Source of the DNA: Strigamia acuminata
Taxonomy: Eukaryota > Arthropoda > Chilopoda > Geophilomorpha > Linotaeniidae
Length of the DNA stretch: 64,000 nucleotides
Direction: 5' to 3'
Assembly: GCA_949358305.1 (NCBI GenBank)
Contig: OX442317.1
Span: forward strand, 13,334,186 to 13,398,185
Position numbers and translations under genes: made by a program. Below, in pieces: positions 24,255-36,639 of this stretch. The first letter of the stretch is position 1, and the number at the start of each line of letters is the position of its first letter. The notes below the pieces were generated by a model. It was not told the DNA's origin, did not search any database, and saw nothing but the letters and a program-made list of their open reading frames with translations.

Positions 24255-24770
24255 GTATTTTTATTTATTATTTATTTATTTATTTATTTCAACCCGTCTA
24301 CTTAAGAAAGTCACCACCACCAGAGCGCGCGCATGAAATTTTTCTCATTCCAACACTTACCCGACGCAGTTAGTTCACAGAATAACGGTTAGTTGCCGAG
24401 CAGATCTATTCGTTGTGCATCTCAGTTGCTTCCTCTCCAATTTATCGCGATCGAACAATTTCACCTACGCAAATCTAACGTTACTTCGAAGATCTATTCT
24501 CCAAAAATCCGCCGATCTTTCCATCCAAAATGCACGAAACTTTGCAAGGAGCGCGAATTTGTGCAAAGACAAAGACAGGGAATCGCGGGCCTAAACAGCC
24601 GTCGTTCGAGATCAAGGCGAGCACACGGCGAATATTCCGTAGATTTAGATTCGCAACACATCACGTAAGTACCCAGAACAAAAATTCCCGCAATAAACGT
24701 GTCCAAAAACGAGCGAAATTGAGCGAAAAATGGCAAATTCCTTGGATTTTTGTTCCGCCGAATGACAAAA
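24255..24770 (+). repeat. Duplicated exon-like segment, copy A
   Basis: Matches 25805-26300 in the same orientation, starting from a (TTTA)n run. The best-conserved part (24515-24664) begins at ATGCACGAAAC and ends at a textbook donor, CAC|GTAAGT. In this copy a 45-codon frame runs from that ATG to the donor; in copy B the frame is interrupted. It therefore looks like a first exon, perhaps untranslated, of a duplicated transcript. Confidence 0.5.
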
Positions 24771-25804
24771 TTCGTTGATTCTTTTCCTTGGGTAGAACCT
24801 GGCCCGAATAAGTGCCTGGGCTGGAAGTTGAATTAACGTTTACTTAACGTTTTACTTTGTTTTATTTTTTTTACCTTGGAACTTAGTAATTGATTTAATA
24901 CGTGATTTCATGGTCGGGGTGGCACGACCAAACGGGTACCCTCGGGTTGATTCGTTTTTGTTTTTCAACATATTCAAATTTGCGGCTGTGGAAGCCCGCG
25001 AGTTTCTTGAATCTTGGCTCAGTTCTGTATAGTTACCCATTTATGTTTGCAATTCTTTTTTCGGATTCTTTCACCATATTTATCTTCTATTAAATATAAA
25101 ACGCATTTTTTTAAATATGGCGTAAGTAGGACTTTAGGGCCCATGAATCAGGAGCTGATGTGTAAGTTGTTGCAGTTCTCGAAAAATAACACCGACAAGA
25201 TGACTAGCGCACTTTTTTTTTCCATGTTTGTGTTCTTTTAAATACCGTATTCTGCTTTCATTTTTTCCATTTTGAGAAATGACACGCGTATAACAGATAT
25301 AATAAATAAAAAAAAGACCACTACAGCACACTACGAAACAAAATGAAACATTTAGATGCTAAAAGTATCATTTATGACGTCAAAGAAAAGACAAATTCCT
25401 TCACCTGAATGTACTTAGTTCCGTTTTTTGTCGCCAGTCCGCGCCAGAAGCCCAACCAATCGCTATTGGCATAGATTTGTTCGAGTTATCGGCTTCCTCG
25501 CCAGAAAAAAGCGGCGAGCGCTGCCATAATTGAACACCCAGTTAGTGCTGCCACCTTGTGTTCTAAATAATAATTAAAGGACAAGTGCCTGACTTCAATT
25601 CCAAATTTTTGTGCAATAAATTATATCGATTAGGGGTTCGTGTAGAACGGGTAAGTTCCGAAAAATTCAATTATTTATTTTTTTTATTAATGCAATCAAT
25701 TATATTTTAATTCATTCATTTTGTAGATCTGGCATTTGGACAATAAATCACGAATTTTGGTATGTGCGCCGTCAAATAGCGCTTGCGATACGGTAACTGA
25801 ACGA
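24771..25804. other. Spacer between the duplicated segments
   Basis: AT-rich. Short frames around 24850-25330 show no family signal. No exon with both splice signals and a good frame was found. Confidence 0.35.
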
Positions 25805-26300
25805 ATCGGTATTTTTATTTATTTATTTATTTATTTATTTTCATAAATTCATCTAAACCTAAAAAAAAATCAATCCGTTTACTTAAGAAAGCCACCACCA
25901 CCAGAGCGCGCGCTCGATCTTTTTCCCATCCCAACACGGACGAAGCAGTTAGTTTCCTTATGAGTTGCCGTGCGTATCCATTTGTTATGCATCTCCGTTG
26001 GTTTATTTCCGATCTTTCCATCTAAAATGCACGAAACTTCGCAGCGAGCGCGAATTTGGACAAAGACAAAGACGGGCAATCACGGATCTCAACAGCCGTC
26101 GTTCGAGATCAAAGCGCACACGGCGAAAATTCCGTAGATTTAGATTCGCAACACATCACGTAAGTACCCAGAACAAAAATCCCCGGAAAAAACGTGTCCA
26201 AAAACGAGCGAAATTGAGCGAAAAATCGGCAAATTCCTTGATTTTTGTTCTGCTTCAAAAAATGGCGGATCGTGCGCTGTTCTTTAACGCTTCTTCTCCA
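25805..26300 (+). repeat. Duplicated exon-like segment, copy B
   Basis: Partner of 24255-24770, again with ATGCACGAAAC (about 26027) and the donor CAC|GTAAGT at 26159/26160. Base changes and small indels break the open frame present in copy A, which favours a noncoding or decayed role. Confidence 0.5.
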
Positions 26301-26676
26301 TCCTAATTTGCCCAAATTTTGATCTAACGACCACCCAACGGTCTAAAAACATCGCCAAAACGTGTAAGAGGGTCTTAGGTAAGCATTGGGTAGGAATTGG
26401 ATGACGGGGACGCGTTTAATTGGAAAAAAGTTAGCTTTTTCGGGTTTAGGCAGTTAGGGTTAGGGTTTTCTGGTCGGTGTACATGTGGCAGCTCTTGTTG
26501 TTTCTGACGCCATAACTGTTGTTGTCGGTAAGTTGGAAATTGCGAGCGAAGTTTGTTCGATGTTAGATGCGAGTTTATCTTCACTTAGTACTGGGTTTTG
26601 TTTGCTCGATGTTTGCTTTATTAATTTTTGCGAACAATCGACGTGTTTTTAATAGGTAGTTTTGATTTTTTTCTAG

Positions 26677-26821
26677 GCCGGATTAAACTACGACACAGTT
26701 GTGAAATGTGACAAGTTATTCCTGCGATGAAACGATTCGACTACAGAAAGTAGAAGTATTCAAGAACACGAGGAAAGGCAGCAACATCGCTGCACAGGCC
26801 ACAGGAATCACCATATGCAAA
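26677..26821 (+). ncRNA. Candidate noncoding exon
   Basis: Preceded by the acceptor TTTTTTCTAG and followed by the donor CAAA|GTGAGT, but all three frames have stops within 145 bp. With the donor-bearing segment at 26027-26159 and a donor-like GTAAGC at 26378, it could belong to a spliced noncoding RNA or 5' UTR. Only splice signals support it. Confidence 0.25.
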
Positions 26822-27058
26822 GTGAGTCGCCCATTTTGGTTTGCTATTTAATTTGATTTAATGGTGATTTAATGGTGGCCATTTTGGTAATTATTGTACC
26901 AACAGTTTTGATGCTTTGTTCTATAGTTGAATTATAAGCCACTTTTTTGAGTAAGAAATAAGAATTGAACACAATCTACATTTATTTTGAAATTTATCAC
27001 AATTTTGTTGATGCGTTATGGGAATTCACTTAAAAATCGACGTCACAATATCCTAGCT

Positions 27059-27300
27059 CCCAGCGAATCCCATTCGAATCCCAGCGAATCCCATTCGAAT
27101 CCCATCGAATCCCACCGAATCCTACCGAATCACTCCGAATCTCATCCGAATCTCATCCGAATCTCATCCGAATCCCATCCGAATCCCCCGAATCCCATCC
27201 GAATCCCCCCGAATCCCATCCGAATCCCATCCGAATCTCCCGAATCCGTCGAATCCCATCCGAATCTTTCAAATCCCAAACCGAATCCCAAAAAAATCAT
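27059..27300 (+). repeat. GAATCC-based short tandem repeat
   Basis: About 25 irregular copies of CGAATCCCAT/CGAATCCCATC over ~240 bp. One frame stays open for 110 codons (Ser-His-Asn-Pro-Ser-Glu) purely because of the repeat, so no protein is called. Confidence 0.85.
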
Positions 27301-27547
27301 GAAAGATTCGAATCTCTGACAAACAGATTCTGATTGTCACCCCCCTCGGTTTGTTTACATCAAACAGTTCTGTGATTGGCCGATATTATGAAAAAATAAA
27401 CTAAAGAAAAATTTATCCAATTTACAAAAAATACGAAATGTTTATTTTTTTTAGTATTTGTTTCTTTTTTAGTATAATGTGATGATTTTTTTCGCTTTGT
27501 TTAGTTTTTTTCCAGAATGTTAGCCAATCACAGAGCAGCATTTTGTA

Positions 27548-28550
27548 AACAAATAGACGCCATTACTACTCTAGAATGTCTGCTGGACTATTGGGCGATT
27601 CAGTGTAATCTAATTAAATTCTATTGTGAGATATTTATTCTAATTATTCTAATTCTTTTGTTGATAAATTAGTGCTGGATTCACAAGGAACAATACGAAG
27701 TGTATTAACAGATGGAAATGTTATATGGCCCGGATCGTACTCTGTGTGCAAGGAAGTTGTTCAAGGCCCGCTTTATTCACCTCAGTTTGAACGGCCATTT
27801 CGGGGAAAATATTGCTGGGCTTTGATAAATGTGGACACTTCGTGGATTCAAGTGGTACGTACTCGTATATATTTTTACAAAAATATTCTATGAAATGTTT
27901 ATCAGTTTTAAGGGCAATGGTCGGCTGTTGTAAATATTCGGTGACAGCATTGCGTGATATCATTTTTATGCTTTGAACTGAAAAATTGTCAGATATAAAT
28001 TGTTTTACTGACAACTAATCCAAATTTTTTTAGCAATTCTTTTTGCCCATTTTTTAATTTTAATTTTCTTTTTCCAGCCAATAAAGAATTTACCTATTCC
28101 TCCTTTGAAATGGGGATTGTGCATACCGGACATGTGCTCAGCTCTAGAAGTTAATAATAATGAGTTTTTAACTGTCATATTGGGTAATTTTATTTAATGT
28201 GTATTCAAAATTACATAATAATTTAATTTTTTTTTTTTAATTTTACAGATTTCAAATTGATAAAAAAATTCGCAAATGTATCTGATGTTGTATGTTTACC
28301 AGAGCAATCAAAATATCATTTTAATTATTTAGATATAGGATATATTTGATAATTACAGCGTTATTTGCCTCATACTTGGAGTTATTATTCTACTTGCCAT
28401 CACTTCTTGGGTTATTACTCAAGTTTATTTCGCAGGGCAGAATCATACAGCGGGCCAAAGAAGGAATTTAATACATTTTTTGTCCCGAGAAAGAGTTTGC
28501 TGTGTGAAAAAAGACTACAAGTAAAAAAAAAAATAATTTTGAAATTTTGA
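27548..28550 (+). pseudogene. NRF-domain (nose-resistant-to-fluoxetine type) gene fragment, copy 1
   Basis: Exon-like pieces read as the N-terminal NRF domain of acyltransferase-3-family membrane proteins. 27548-27595 gives ECLLDYWAIQ, and 27673-27853 gives LDSQGT...VWPGSYSVCKEV...GKYCWALINV. 28077-28188 gives PIPPLKWGLCIPDMCSALEV, with the paired cysteines of the family. From about 28360 a transmembrane helix (VICLILGVIILLAITSWVI) runs to 28521. Compared with copy 2, an exon around 28300 has lost ~49 bp, and the acyltransferase part is absent. Known NRF proteins have a lumenal or extracellular NRF domain followed by about ten membrane spans, so this is a fragment. A functional short product is unlikely but not excluded. 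Confidence 0.6.
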
Positions 28551-30079
28551 AGAAAAAAATCATTAACTACACGCTCGATTTAAGACTTTAGGTGTACCGT
28601 GTACAGAACGTTTACCATAATTGGAGAATGTTGTATCGAGTTCGATAATGATTCAACATCGATGTCGATGGAGAATTCTTTCAAAGAATGTCATCCAGAG
28701 AACGACATGACGTCGATGTTCCACGTTGCCAAAGCCTTAATGACGATGCAAATTTTGTACGGCGTCATAATCTGTCTATGAGAAAGGCAAATGTGCACAG
28801 GTAGAAAGATAATTGGAATATTGAATATTCTCAATTTGATAACTGAAAATAATATAATGTAATGATTTGTGTTTGGTTTTAGCACGTTTACGACTTCGAT
28901 GGTTCGAATGAGGCGCGAAATGGCAAACATCGAGCCCCAGATGAGCCCTCAAATCGATTCCCTCTTATTGATTGATCGAAATGTTGATTTACTCTGGCGA
29001 CCCAACTGACCTACGAGGGACTGATCTTTTATTTTTTTTGCGTATTGCAAATGCTTAATTGAAAAAATCTATTTTTACAGCTATTGTACAATTCGATAAG
29101 TTTAGTGGCAAAGATGAAGCTGGGCCGCAGGATTTAGTATCTAAACCTAAAGATTTTACATTCAATTCATAAATCAAAAAGAAAATATGTATAATAAATA
29201 AATAAAAAATTAATTCTTTTCAGCTAACTTTGTAAAGGTTACTTACCGGACCATAAACAATCTTTGAAAATTAATGAGCTTAGTATGCAGAAATTTGAAA
29301 TTTGTAATTTTCTTTCTTTGTTTACGATTGTTACTGAATTGTCTCTGCTGCAAACAAAGAGTTATAAGTGGCCACTAAATTCAAAAATAGAAAAAAACTT
29401 CTTATTGGGACTAATTGTGTCTTTGATGCGAGTGACACACAATTGAAATAAGAGATACTAATTGTTTCATTAAAACACTAGGCTAATAAAATAAAACTAA
29501 GTCAAAAAGAGAAAACAGTAATTCCAAACAGTAATTCCCGAAATAAAGTATTTCTTATACATTAACAGATAATTGCTAAATTCGAAACAATCTGCATAAA
29601 CTTAACTACAAATATAAAGAATAAGAATACTATATGTGTATAAACCGAAACAAACTTAACATGCTGCAAAAATACAAATTCTTTTAATATAAATAAAGCG
29701 TTTGTTTTAAAAATGCAGAAAAATACACAGAGACGAGAAAAATGCTCAGAAGTGAGTAATATTGTGCTGAAGCTAGCACTTTTACAATTAAATAAAAGCG
29801 TATTCTTTTAGATTTTTACTTTACCTCGCCCGTGAGATCCATCATAACAAAAAGCAACAATTTAAACATATACTTCATAGTCGTGTATTTATTCAGTGTT
29901 TTCACACCGACGCAACCGCCCACTGGGCGTACCATGCTGACTTGGAAATGAATAAATTTGAAATGATACTACTGGTATATTATTTTAATTAAATTTTTAT
30001 TTTTACCGTTATTTCTTTACTTGCTTTAATATATGACACACAACGTTTCTTTAACAGATAAACTGCAAAAAGGTTAATT
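28551..30079. other. Intergenic, AT-rich
   Basis: Only short frames are seen. A 60-codon stretch at 28599-28781 and another at 29264-29446 have no recognisable signature. Confidence 0.4.
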
Positions 30080-30581
30080 TCACCTAGAACAACAAAATTT
30101 AAAACTCTCCTTATATTTATACTTTTTCCCACATTTCGAGCACTTGAGACTTTTTTTCCCACATTTCAAGCATTTAAATTTCTTAGATTTCTTAACAATT
30201 GGAACCCCCTCGTCTTCTCTAGAATTGTGCTTTCTTTTACTACTCTGTGCTGATTTTTTATGAAAGATACACCGATGGGTCCAGAGATTAGCTTTAAGTG
30301 AAAATGCCTTATCACAAAGCTCACACGAGAATTTGCCTGACTTTGTACTACCATCCTTCAGCCTTTTTTGACGAGCTTGAACACATATTTTCCGCAAACC
30401 TTTTTTCTTTTTCCGTAATTGTTTTGTACTTGCGGTTTTGTGATCTGGTTTTATAAAATAATGAATTTGAAAATGACTTTTTTTGTATTTTAATATTTAG
30501 TTTCTTAAGATTTGTCGTACCTAATGCTGCATCTTCTCCATGGTCTAAAGTTGTGGCTTTATTAGGTTCTTGGATCTCCAT
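30080..30581 (-). CDS. Small C2H2 zinc-finger protein, two exons, 141 aa
   Basis: Exon 1 is 30581-30521 and exon 2 is 30444-30080. The GTACGA...AACCAG junction keeps one frame of 141 residues. A Lys-rich basic stretch (KKKKGLRK, residues ~32-39) looks like a nuclear localisation signal. A C2H2 finger follows (C61, C64, H77, H82, with F68 and L74 at core positions). A second Lys-rich tract (~90-110) leads to an odd Cys cluster (C112/C115, C122/C125, C138-C139). The last part resembles the start of a finger of the lola/BTB-ZF type that ends before its histidines. Likely a nuclear nucleic-acid-binding protein. The split 3' end may mark a decayed or alternative last exon. Confidence 0.65.
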
Positions 30582-31501
30582 TGTTGCCGAGTCGTTGTCT
30601 GTTGTTGCAACTTTAATTCTGTCTTGCGAGCGTTAGAGCGCTAAGAATAAACAAACCATTTTAAATACGTTAGTGATGGGTTACTGTGGGTTGGGTAATG
30701 TGTTCTTTGGCATCGATCGATACCTGCGGTGTTGTTGTGGTGATTCGTTCCTAAATATAATTCTCCCAATTTTGGCTCGTAGTTCTATCACAGATTATAG
30801 GTTCTATCATGAACCAAGGATAACATGGACACGTATCCACGCCCTCATAGCATTCTGCCTACGAGGGCGCCACATGCAGCCGCAATGTTTTCTGGGAGAA
30901 GTTAGGATAACAGGCGCGATGAGGCGCGCTAACAATCCCAGGGTTAGGATATGTTGCCAGTTTGTTTTTTTCGTGTTTGAAGAGAGTAAAATGACAGATT
31001 ACCACCGAATATTATTACAAGGATTGAAGAGCAGAGGATATGGAAGAGTGGATGTAATGGTCGAGTTGTTAGAAATAGTGTGTTAGTAAAAATGATGGTA
31101 AATAACTTTATAATGTGTAGATAGGTTTTTAACTTTTATTTTTATTTTTCTTTTAATTTAACAGGAATTGGAGGAGGTTGTTAAATATCTCAACATGAAT
31201 ATTTGGTCAATGCACATGTAAACTAAAATAGGAGTTAATAAATAGTATTTTTTCTGAGACTCAACTTGGAGGAATTTTAATTTATGTTCATGATGTGATT
31301 GAATTGGTACATAACATAAGTATTTCCTGACAATGTGGTGATTTGTTTGCGTTGCAAGCAGATTGTAATGAAGGTAATGATCGAATTATTAGTTATACTT
31401 TGTGTAAGTAAAAAAATTATTTTTTCAGGGTTAGAAATATTCAAATTGTGATGCCAAATTATACAATCGCTGTGCTTTGTTGTCGGTCCAAACATCGATG
31501 G
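30582..31501. other. Upstream region of the zinc-finger gene
   Basis: A GC-richer block at 30580-31090 may be a promoter region. A 31-codon frame from the ATG at 30991 ends at TAG 31084 and is too short to assign. Confidence 0.35.
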
Positions 31502-32365
31502 CCCGGATCGTACTCTGTGTGCAAGGAAGTTGTTCAAGGCCCGCTTTATTCACCTCAGTTTGAACGGCCATTTCGGGGAAAATATTGCTGGCTTTGATAA
31601 ATGAGGACACTTCGTGGATTCAAGTGGTACTGGACGTTCTTTTTTTAAATTTGTTGAATGTTTGATGAAATTTGTAGTTATTTATACGTGTTTTTACACG
31701 TACTCGTATATATTTTTACAAAAATATTCTATGAAATGTTTATCAGTTTTAAGGGCAATGGTCGGCTGTTGTAAATATTCGGTGACGTGCTCAGCTCTAG
31801 AAGTTAATGAGTTTTTAACTGCCATATTGGGTAATTTTATTTAATGTGTATTCAAAATTACATAATTTAATTTTTTTTAATTTTACAGATTTCAAATTGA
31901 TAAAAAAATTCGCAAATGTATCGGATGTTATATGTTTACCAGAGCAATCCGACTTTTGGAAAGATATGAAATCTGTTCGGCATTGTAAACACGTTTTTAA
32001 TCATTTTAATTATTTAGATATAGGATATATTTGATAATTACAGCGTTATTTGCCTCATACTTGGAGTTATTATTCTACTTGCCACCACTTACGATATTTG
32101 TTTGAAGTACCATAAAATAATATACGCAAGACTTGCATCAAACGCAAACTCTTGACAAGAAATAATAATTGCTACAAAGTAGAAAGATAACTCTAAAAAT
32201 ATTAAATAGTTGTGATGAATTAATCGTTTATTTACTTTTAAAGTGGACGTTTGGAGTATAACGACGACTCGAAGGAAATTCAAGAACAAGATGGAGAAGT
32301 TATTTGGCAGAAAAATATTTCTACATTCTCATTATTCACTTACAATAAGCAGAAATCAATCATTT
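31502..32365 (+). pseudogene. NRF-domain gene fragment, copy 2
   Basis: 31502-32095 is a diverged duplicate of 27729-28400. The first exon has lost a base relative to copy 1 and runs into a stop. A deletion joins intron sequence directly to the second half of the next exon (31787). The following exon keeps the ~49 bp missing from copy 1. The transmembrane exon here continues LLATTYDICLKYHK, the family-typical end of the first span. A further exon from ~32243 reads GRLEYNDDSKEIQ...STFSLFTYNKQKSI, resembling the loop before the acyltransferase core. An 18-bp tandem duplication (32350-32385) follows. The conserved core (GxRxLxMxWV, GH) is not found, so the copy is broken. Confidence 0.6.
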
Positions 32366-33124
32366 GCAGAAATCAATCATTTGTCTGTCTCCGGTGCATT
32401 ACTTGCAGGTGTGAAACTAGTATTTCCCTATACCTCTGGTACGGTGATTGAACTGATGGATTTTATAGGAAAAAACATCGATTGCCCATTATATCATTAT
32501 ATATAGACCATCTAAATACATGGTAATGGATTTATTTTTTTAATTTTAGAATTATTGATGACAAATTTTTTAATTTAATTTTTCAGTGTTTACAACAAAG
32601 TTGGTATTTGGCCAACGATATGCAGTTTTATATTTTGAGTCCTGTGATCATGATTTTGATTTCACGGTATGTAATTGTCATAATTGAGTGCGTATTGGAT
32701 TTTAAATAAAATTTTCCATTTGGTTTAGCTGTCTCAGGAATATTTATTTTGATCATTAACTTTAAAAAAATGTAACAAATTTCACAACTTTTATTATTTA
32801 AGTTTTTTGAATTATGTTTGACAGAAATTAAAGAATTCAAAATAAATTCAAAGGTAAAAAAAAATCCAAAAAACATAACAAAAATTCATGAAATTGACAA
32901 ACACCACAGTTGGCCATATTGAATCATCAGGAATTTGGAATGAGAGCAGCAATGGTGGTTCCAAACAAAACCAAACAAAACCAAATCAACCGCAGTTATG
33001 TTTCCTTCTGACAACTGTTGTGATTTGTTTTTTGTTTGGACACTGACCCTTAATTCTCCTGAATGCAATCTGCTGGGGTCAGAAACAAACCATAAAAACA
33101 CTCAAACACTCAAACACTCCTCAA
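32366..33124. other. Intergenic region upstream of the metalloproteinase
   Basis: AT-rich, no coding frame. The 200 bp before 33125 are the likely promoter and 5' UTR, but no clear TATA box is seen. Confidence 0.35.
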
Positions 33125-36100
33125 ATGGAGTTCCTACTCTTGGCCGCTACATGCTGTCTTCGGTTGCTGGCTGCACGGCCCATAGTTCACCAGCATGACA
33201 GCGCCATCATGACAGGCGCCATGGTGAGTAAATTCTTGTTTATGTTTCTTTTCTGTTTCTTATTAAAATTTTCGGGTGGAAAACTAACCTTTTAAGCTTG
33301 TTGTAAGCGCAACTGGAGTGCGAAAAATTAGTCCAGACGCTGTAAAACACAGAAGTTGGTAATTTTCCGTCAATAAATTAGCTTGTTATAATCATTTACC
33401 TCGCATCTGTTTTTGTGAGAGCGGTGTGTTTATTCGTTGTGCCAGCGGAGATTCGCTCTTGCGTCTGAGTTCCCTAGAATATTGGAAACATTGGGTTTTT
33501 AATTTTATTAATTTACCACAAGGTTTTGAATTTACGTATCTGACTACTAGATTGTTGACTCCGAGTCCGGGCACGTCTCGGCTCCCTTAAAAAAAATAGG
33601 AATGTGTTGCAAATGCCGTGATACCGTTTCGGAGCTGCTTAGTTATTTATTTCATTTTCGTACCTGGTGCGTTTGTCCTGTTGGAACGTCTTTAGAGCAT
33701 TCGCGATTGTAAGTAGTTCATCGATCGCTTGGTCCTGGTGGTCTGAAAAAATGCCGTAAGCAGAGTGTTTCGAGTCGATTGATGCGTGTTTTAATCAATT
33801 ACTGACCTGGTAGACAACCTACAGGGGATTGTCAAAACCGTGGTTTTCATTGCGGTGGTTGTCAGGTCGGGTGCTGTTGTCCTTCGGGACGAATTCATCG
33901 TTGGCAGCTTGGCTGTGACGATCGTTGCTTCTCGGGTCTGCCATGTTGGGGGTGTGGCTATTTCTCTAGCGCTCACTCGTGGGTGTTTTTTTCCGGTCGT
34001 TTTGGCAGGGAAACGATACATTAAATATACCCGTTTTATGCACAGAATTAATGCATTATTTACCGTCATTCTCTCGCTGTTTTGACTACATTAAATGCCT
34101 AATTTCGCCAATAGATGGCGTGTTTAGTATGTAGCGGTAAATTCAACTAGAAAATTGCCATTTGGAGTTAAAAAATCATGTTTTATGTGAAAAAAAAGCC
34201 AGAACACAATTTTCTAATATATGAAAAGATAGACTTGATTGTTAGGTCCAAATAATGATAGTCATTTGAGCCGGAGAGGAGAGCATCATCGTCACATAGT
34301 CATCGGGTTTTTGTGGAGTTAGCTGGTCGGCATGACTGAGTTTGCAACTTATTCATTTATTTGCAGAATTTTCTAACCAAATATGGATATCTGCCTCCGA
34401 TGGACTTGAACGCGGGGAATTTGCTCGCAGCGGAGCGGCTGAAATATGCTATTCGTGCGATGCAACGTTATGCGGGAATTTTCGAAACGGGAGTTATTGA
34501 CGAAATGACAATAAATGTCATGAAAAGGGGTCGCTGTGGAATTCCAGACGTGGTTGGAACTTCAGGCAGAGATCGACGATACGCACTTCAAGGCGGAAAA
34601 TGGAATCGCTTCAACCTCACATGGAAGTAAGCTTTATTGGTTTGAATAAATTTTTTTTCAATACATTTCTTTGTTTATTTGTTAGCATTCTGGACCGACT
34701 GACGAAGCTTGATCACCGGACAATAAGGCGCGAGATAAGTCGTGCTTCAAACGTTTGGCGCGAGGCTTCGCCATTAACATTCACTGAAATTTCACAAGGC
34801 GATCAAGCCGATATCTCTATTTCGTTTTATCGTGGTTATCACGACGACGGATATCCCTTTGATGGTCTCGGATCTGTGCTGGCCCACGCGTTTTTTCCCG
34901 GCCGGGGTTTGGGAGGTGACATCCATTTCGATTCCCAAGAAGAATGGGACACGACCAATCATGAAGATTCTGTAGGTAAATTTAAATCCGACCATGTGGT
35001 GAACAGCGAATCATTTAATATTGGCCTCAACGATTAGAATCAAGTGTTTTTTTTTTGCTCTATAAAACTTTAATTTTTCTTTTTTTTCCGTCTTTTGTTT
35101 TAGGGGTGAGTTTATTCGCTGTGGCAGCTCACGAGTTTGGCCACAGCTTAGGTTTTTTACATTCAAGTCACAACTTATCACTTATGTTCCCGTATTATCA
35201 ATGGATTCAAGCAGATTATGTATTACCAGAAGATGACCGTATGGGTTTAAAGCAGCTTTATGGTAATCAGTCACATGTAACACAATGGACAATTGAACAT
35301 CTCATTTAGATATATGAGATGTTTAATAATGTTCATGTATCTGCATAGATGTAATTGAGATCATTATGTTACTTTGATTTATATTTTCCATTTAATTAAT
35401 AGGATCCTCGCATAAGGAATGGGCCCCACTTCCACCTATGTATACACGACCATCGTTCATACCAACGTTCGTACCAACGGAAAGTCCACCATCACCACCT
35501 ACAACCGCATCTTCCAATGATGATGATATGCCGAATACATGTGAAACATCGTACGACGCAGTTTCCATGATTCGCGGTGAACTATTCATTTTCAAAGACA
35601 CAGTAATTGATTAGGATAAATTACTTTTGAATTTCATATTATAATTGTACATGTATGTAATATATATATATTTTTTTGAAAGTATTTCTGGCGATTAGAC
35701 ACTCACGGTGTTCAGAAAGGTTACCCAACAGAAATTAAACGATTTTGGTATTATTTACCCGAAGATTTTAAACGCGTTGACGCTGTGTACGAAAGGCCGC
35801 ATGACAAGAAAATCCTGATGTTTATTGGTGAGTTTGTCGATGTCTAATTAGTTTGATTAATTTCAATTGACTATTTAATGACTATTTAATTTAACACAGG
35901 AAAACAATATTGGTTATTCAATGCGAACAACTTACCGGTTCCAGACTTTCCCAAACCATTGTCTGAGCTAGGATTTCCTGCCAATTTGAGTAAAATAGAC
36001 GCAGCTCTGGTTTGGGGCTTGAATGGAAGAACTTATTTTTTCTCTGGACGTCAATATTGGCGCTTTGATGAACATACTGAGGCCATGGAATTCAATTATC

Positions 36101-36438
36101 CACGCGACATGCGAAGCTGGCGAAAAGTACCGTACAATATTAATGCAGCATTCCAGTGGACAAATAGTAAGAACCTAGGTTTATGTATCTTAAATATTTT
36201 ATGAGTCTGTTTGCAAGTTCAGGTAATAAACTTGTCCTAAATCAATAAATCAATAATTGATTTCGACATTTAATATTTAATTTTTTTCATTACAGAAAAA
36301 ACATATTTTTTTAAAAAGAACAGGTATTGGGAATTTAATGACAAGTTCATGATTGTCAAAAAAAACAAAAATGGAAGTTTAAATGGAAGTCTATCGGCAC
36401 AATTTTGGATGCAATGTCCACGGAACCATATAAAGTGA
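33125..36438 (+). CDS. Matrix metalloproteinase, eight coding exons, 520 aa
   Basis: Exons: 33125-33223, 34367-34626, 34686-34975, 35104-35262, 35403-35602, 35683-35827, 35900-36166, 36296-36438. All introns are GT-AG and the frame is kept throughout. Residues 1-~17 are a signal peptide. The propeptide (FLTKYGYLP...) holds the cysteine switch RCGIPD (C90). A furin-type site RDRR lies at 101-104 before YALQGGKW. The catalytic domain shows structural-zinc ligands H172, D174, H187 and H200, the catalytic [11 protein letters not shown] (H226, E227, H230, H236) and a Met-turn at M244. A Pro/Ser/Thr linker (~275-308) leads to four hemopexin blades bounded by C316 and C514. No membrane anchor, GPI signal or fibronectin insert is seen, so it should be a secreted, furin-activated zinc endopeptidase of extracellular matrix. 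Exon 1 is the least certain part. Confidence 0.9.
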
Positions 36439-36529
36439 AATGAATTTATTTGTATTGTCTTTATAAAGAAAACATTTTTTAAAGTATATGCTATGCTATG
36501 TAATTATAATTATAATTTTTATGTAGTTG

Positions 36530-36535
36530 AATAAA
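36530..36535 (+). terminator. Polyadenylation signal of the metalloproteinase gene
   Basis: AATAAA 92 bp after the stop codon, with a second AATAAA about 40 bp further on. Confidence 0.6.
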
Positions 36536-36639
36536 ACTACATACAATTATATTTATTAAAACATTCAAATAAAATGGGAAATCTATATACTCATTTTTAG
36601 CACCTGCCTTGATATAATTCCTACCTGGGAACTCTGTTA

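Noticed and set aside
26455-26470. Telomere-like TTAGGGTTAGGG
   Set aside because: Only two units, in the middle of unique sequence; chance or dispersed repeat.
27059-27319. SESHSNP-repeat protein
   Set aside because: Arises only from the GAATCC microsatellite; no start, splice or flanking coding support.
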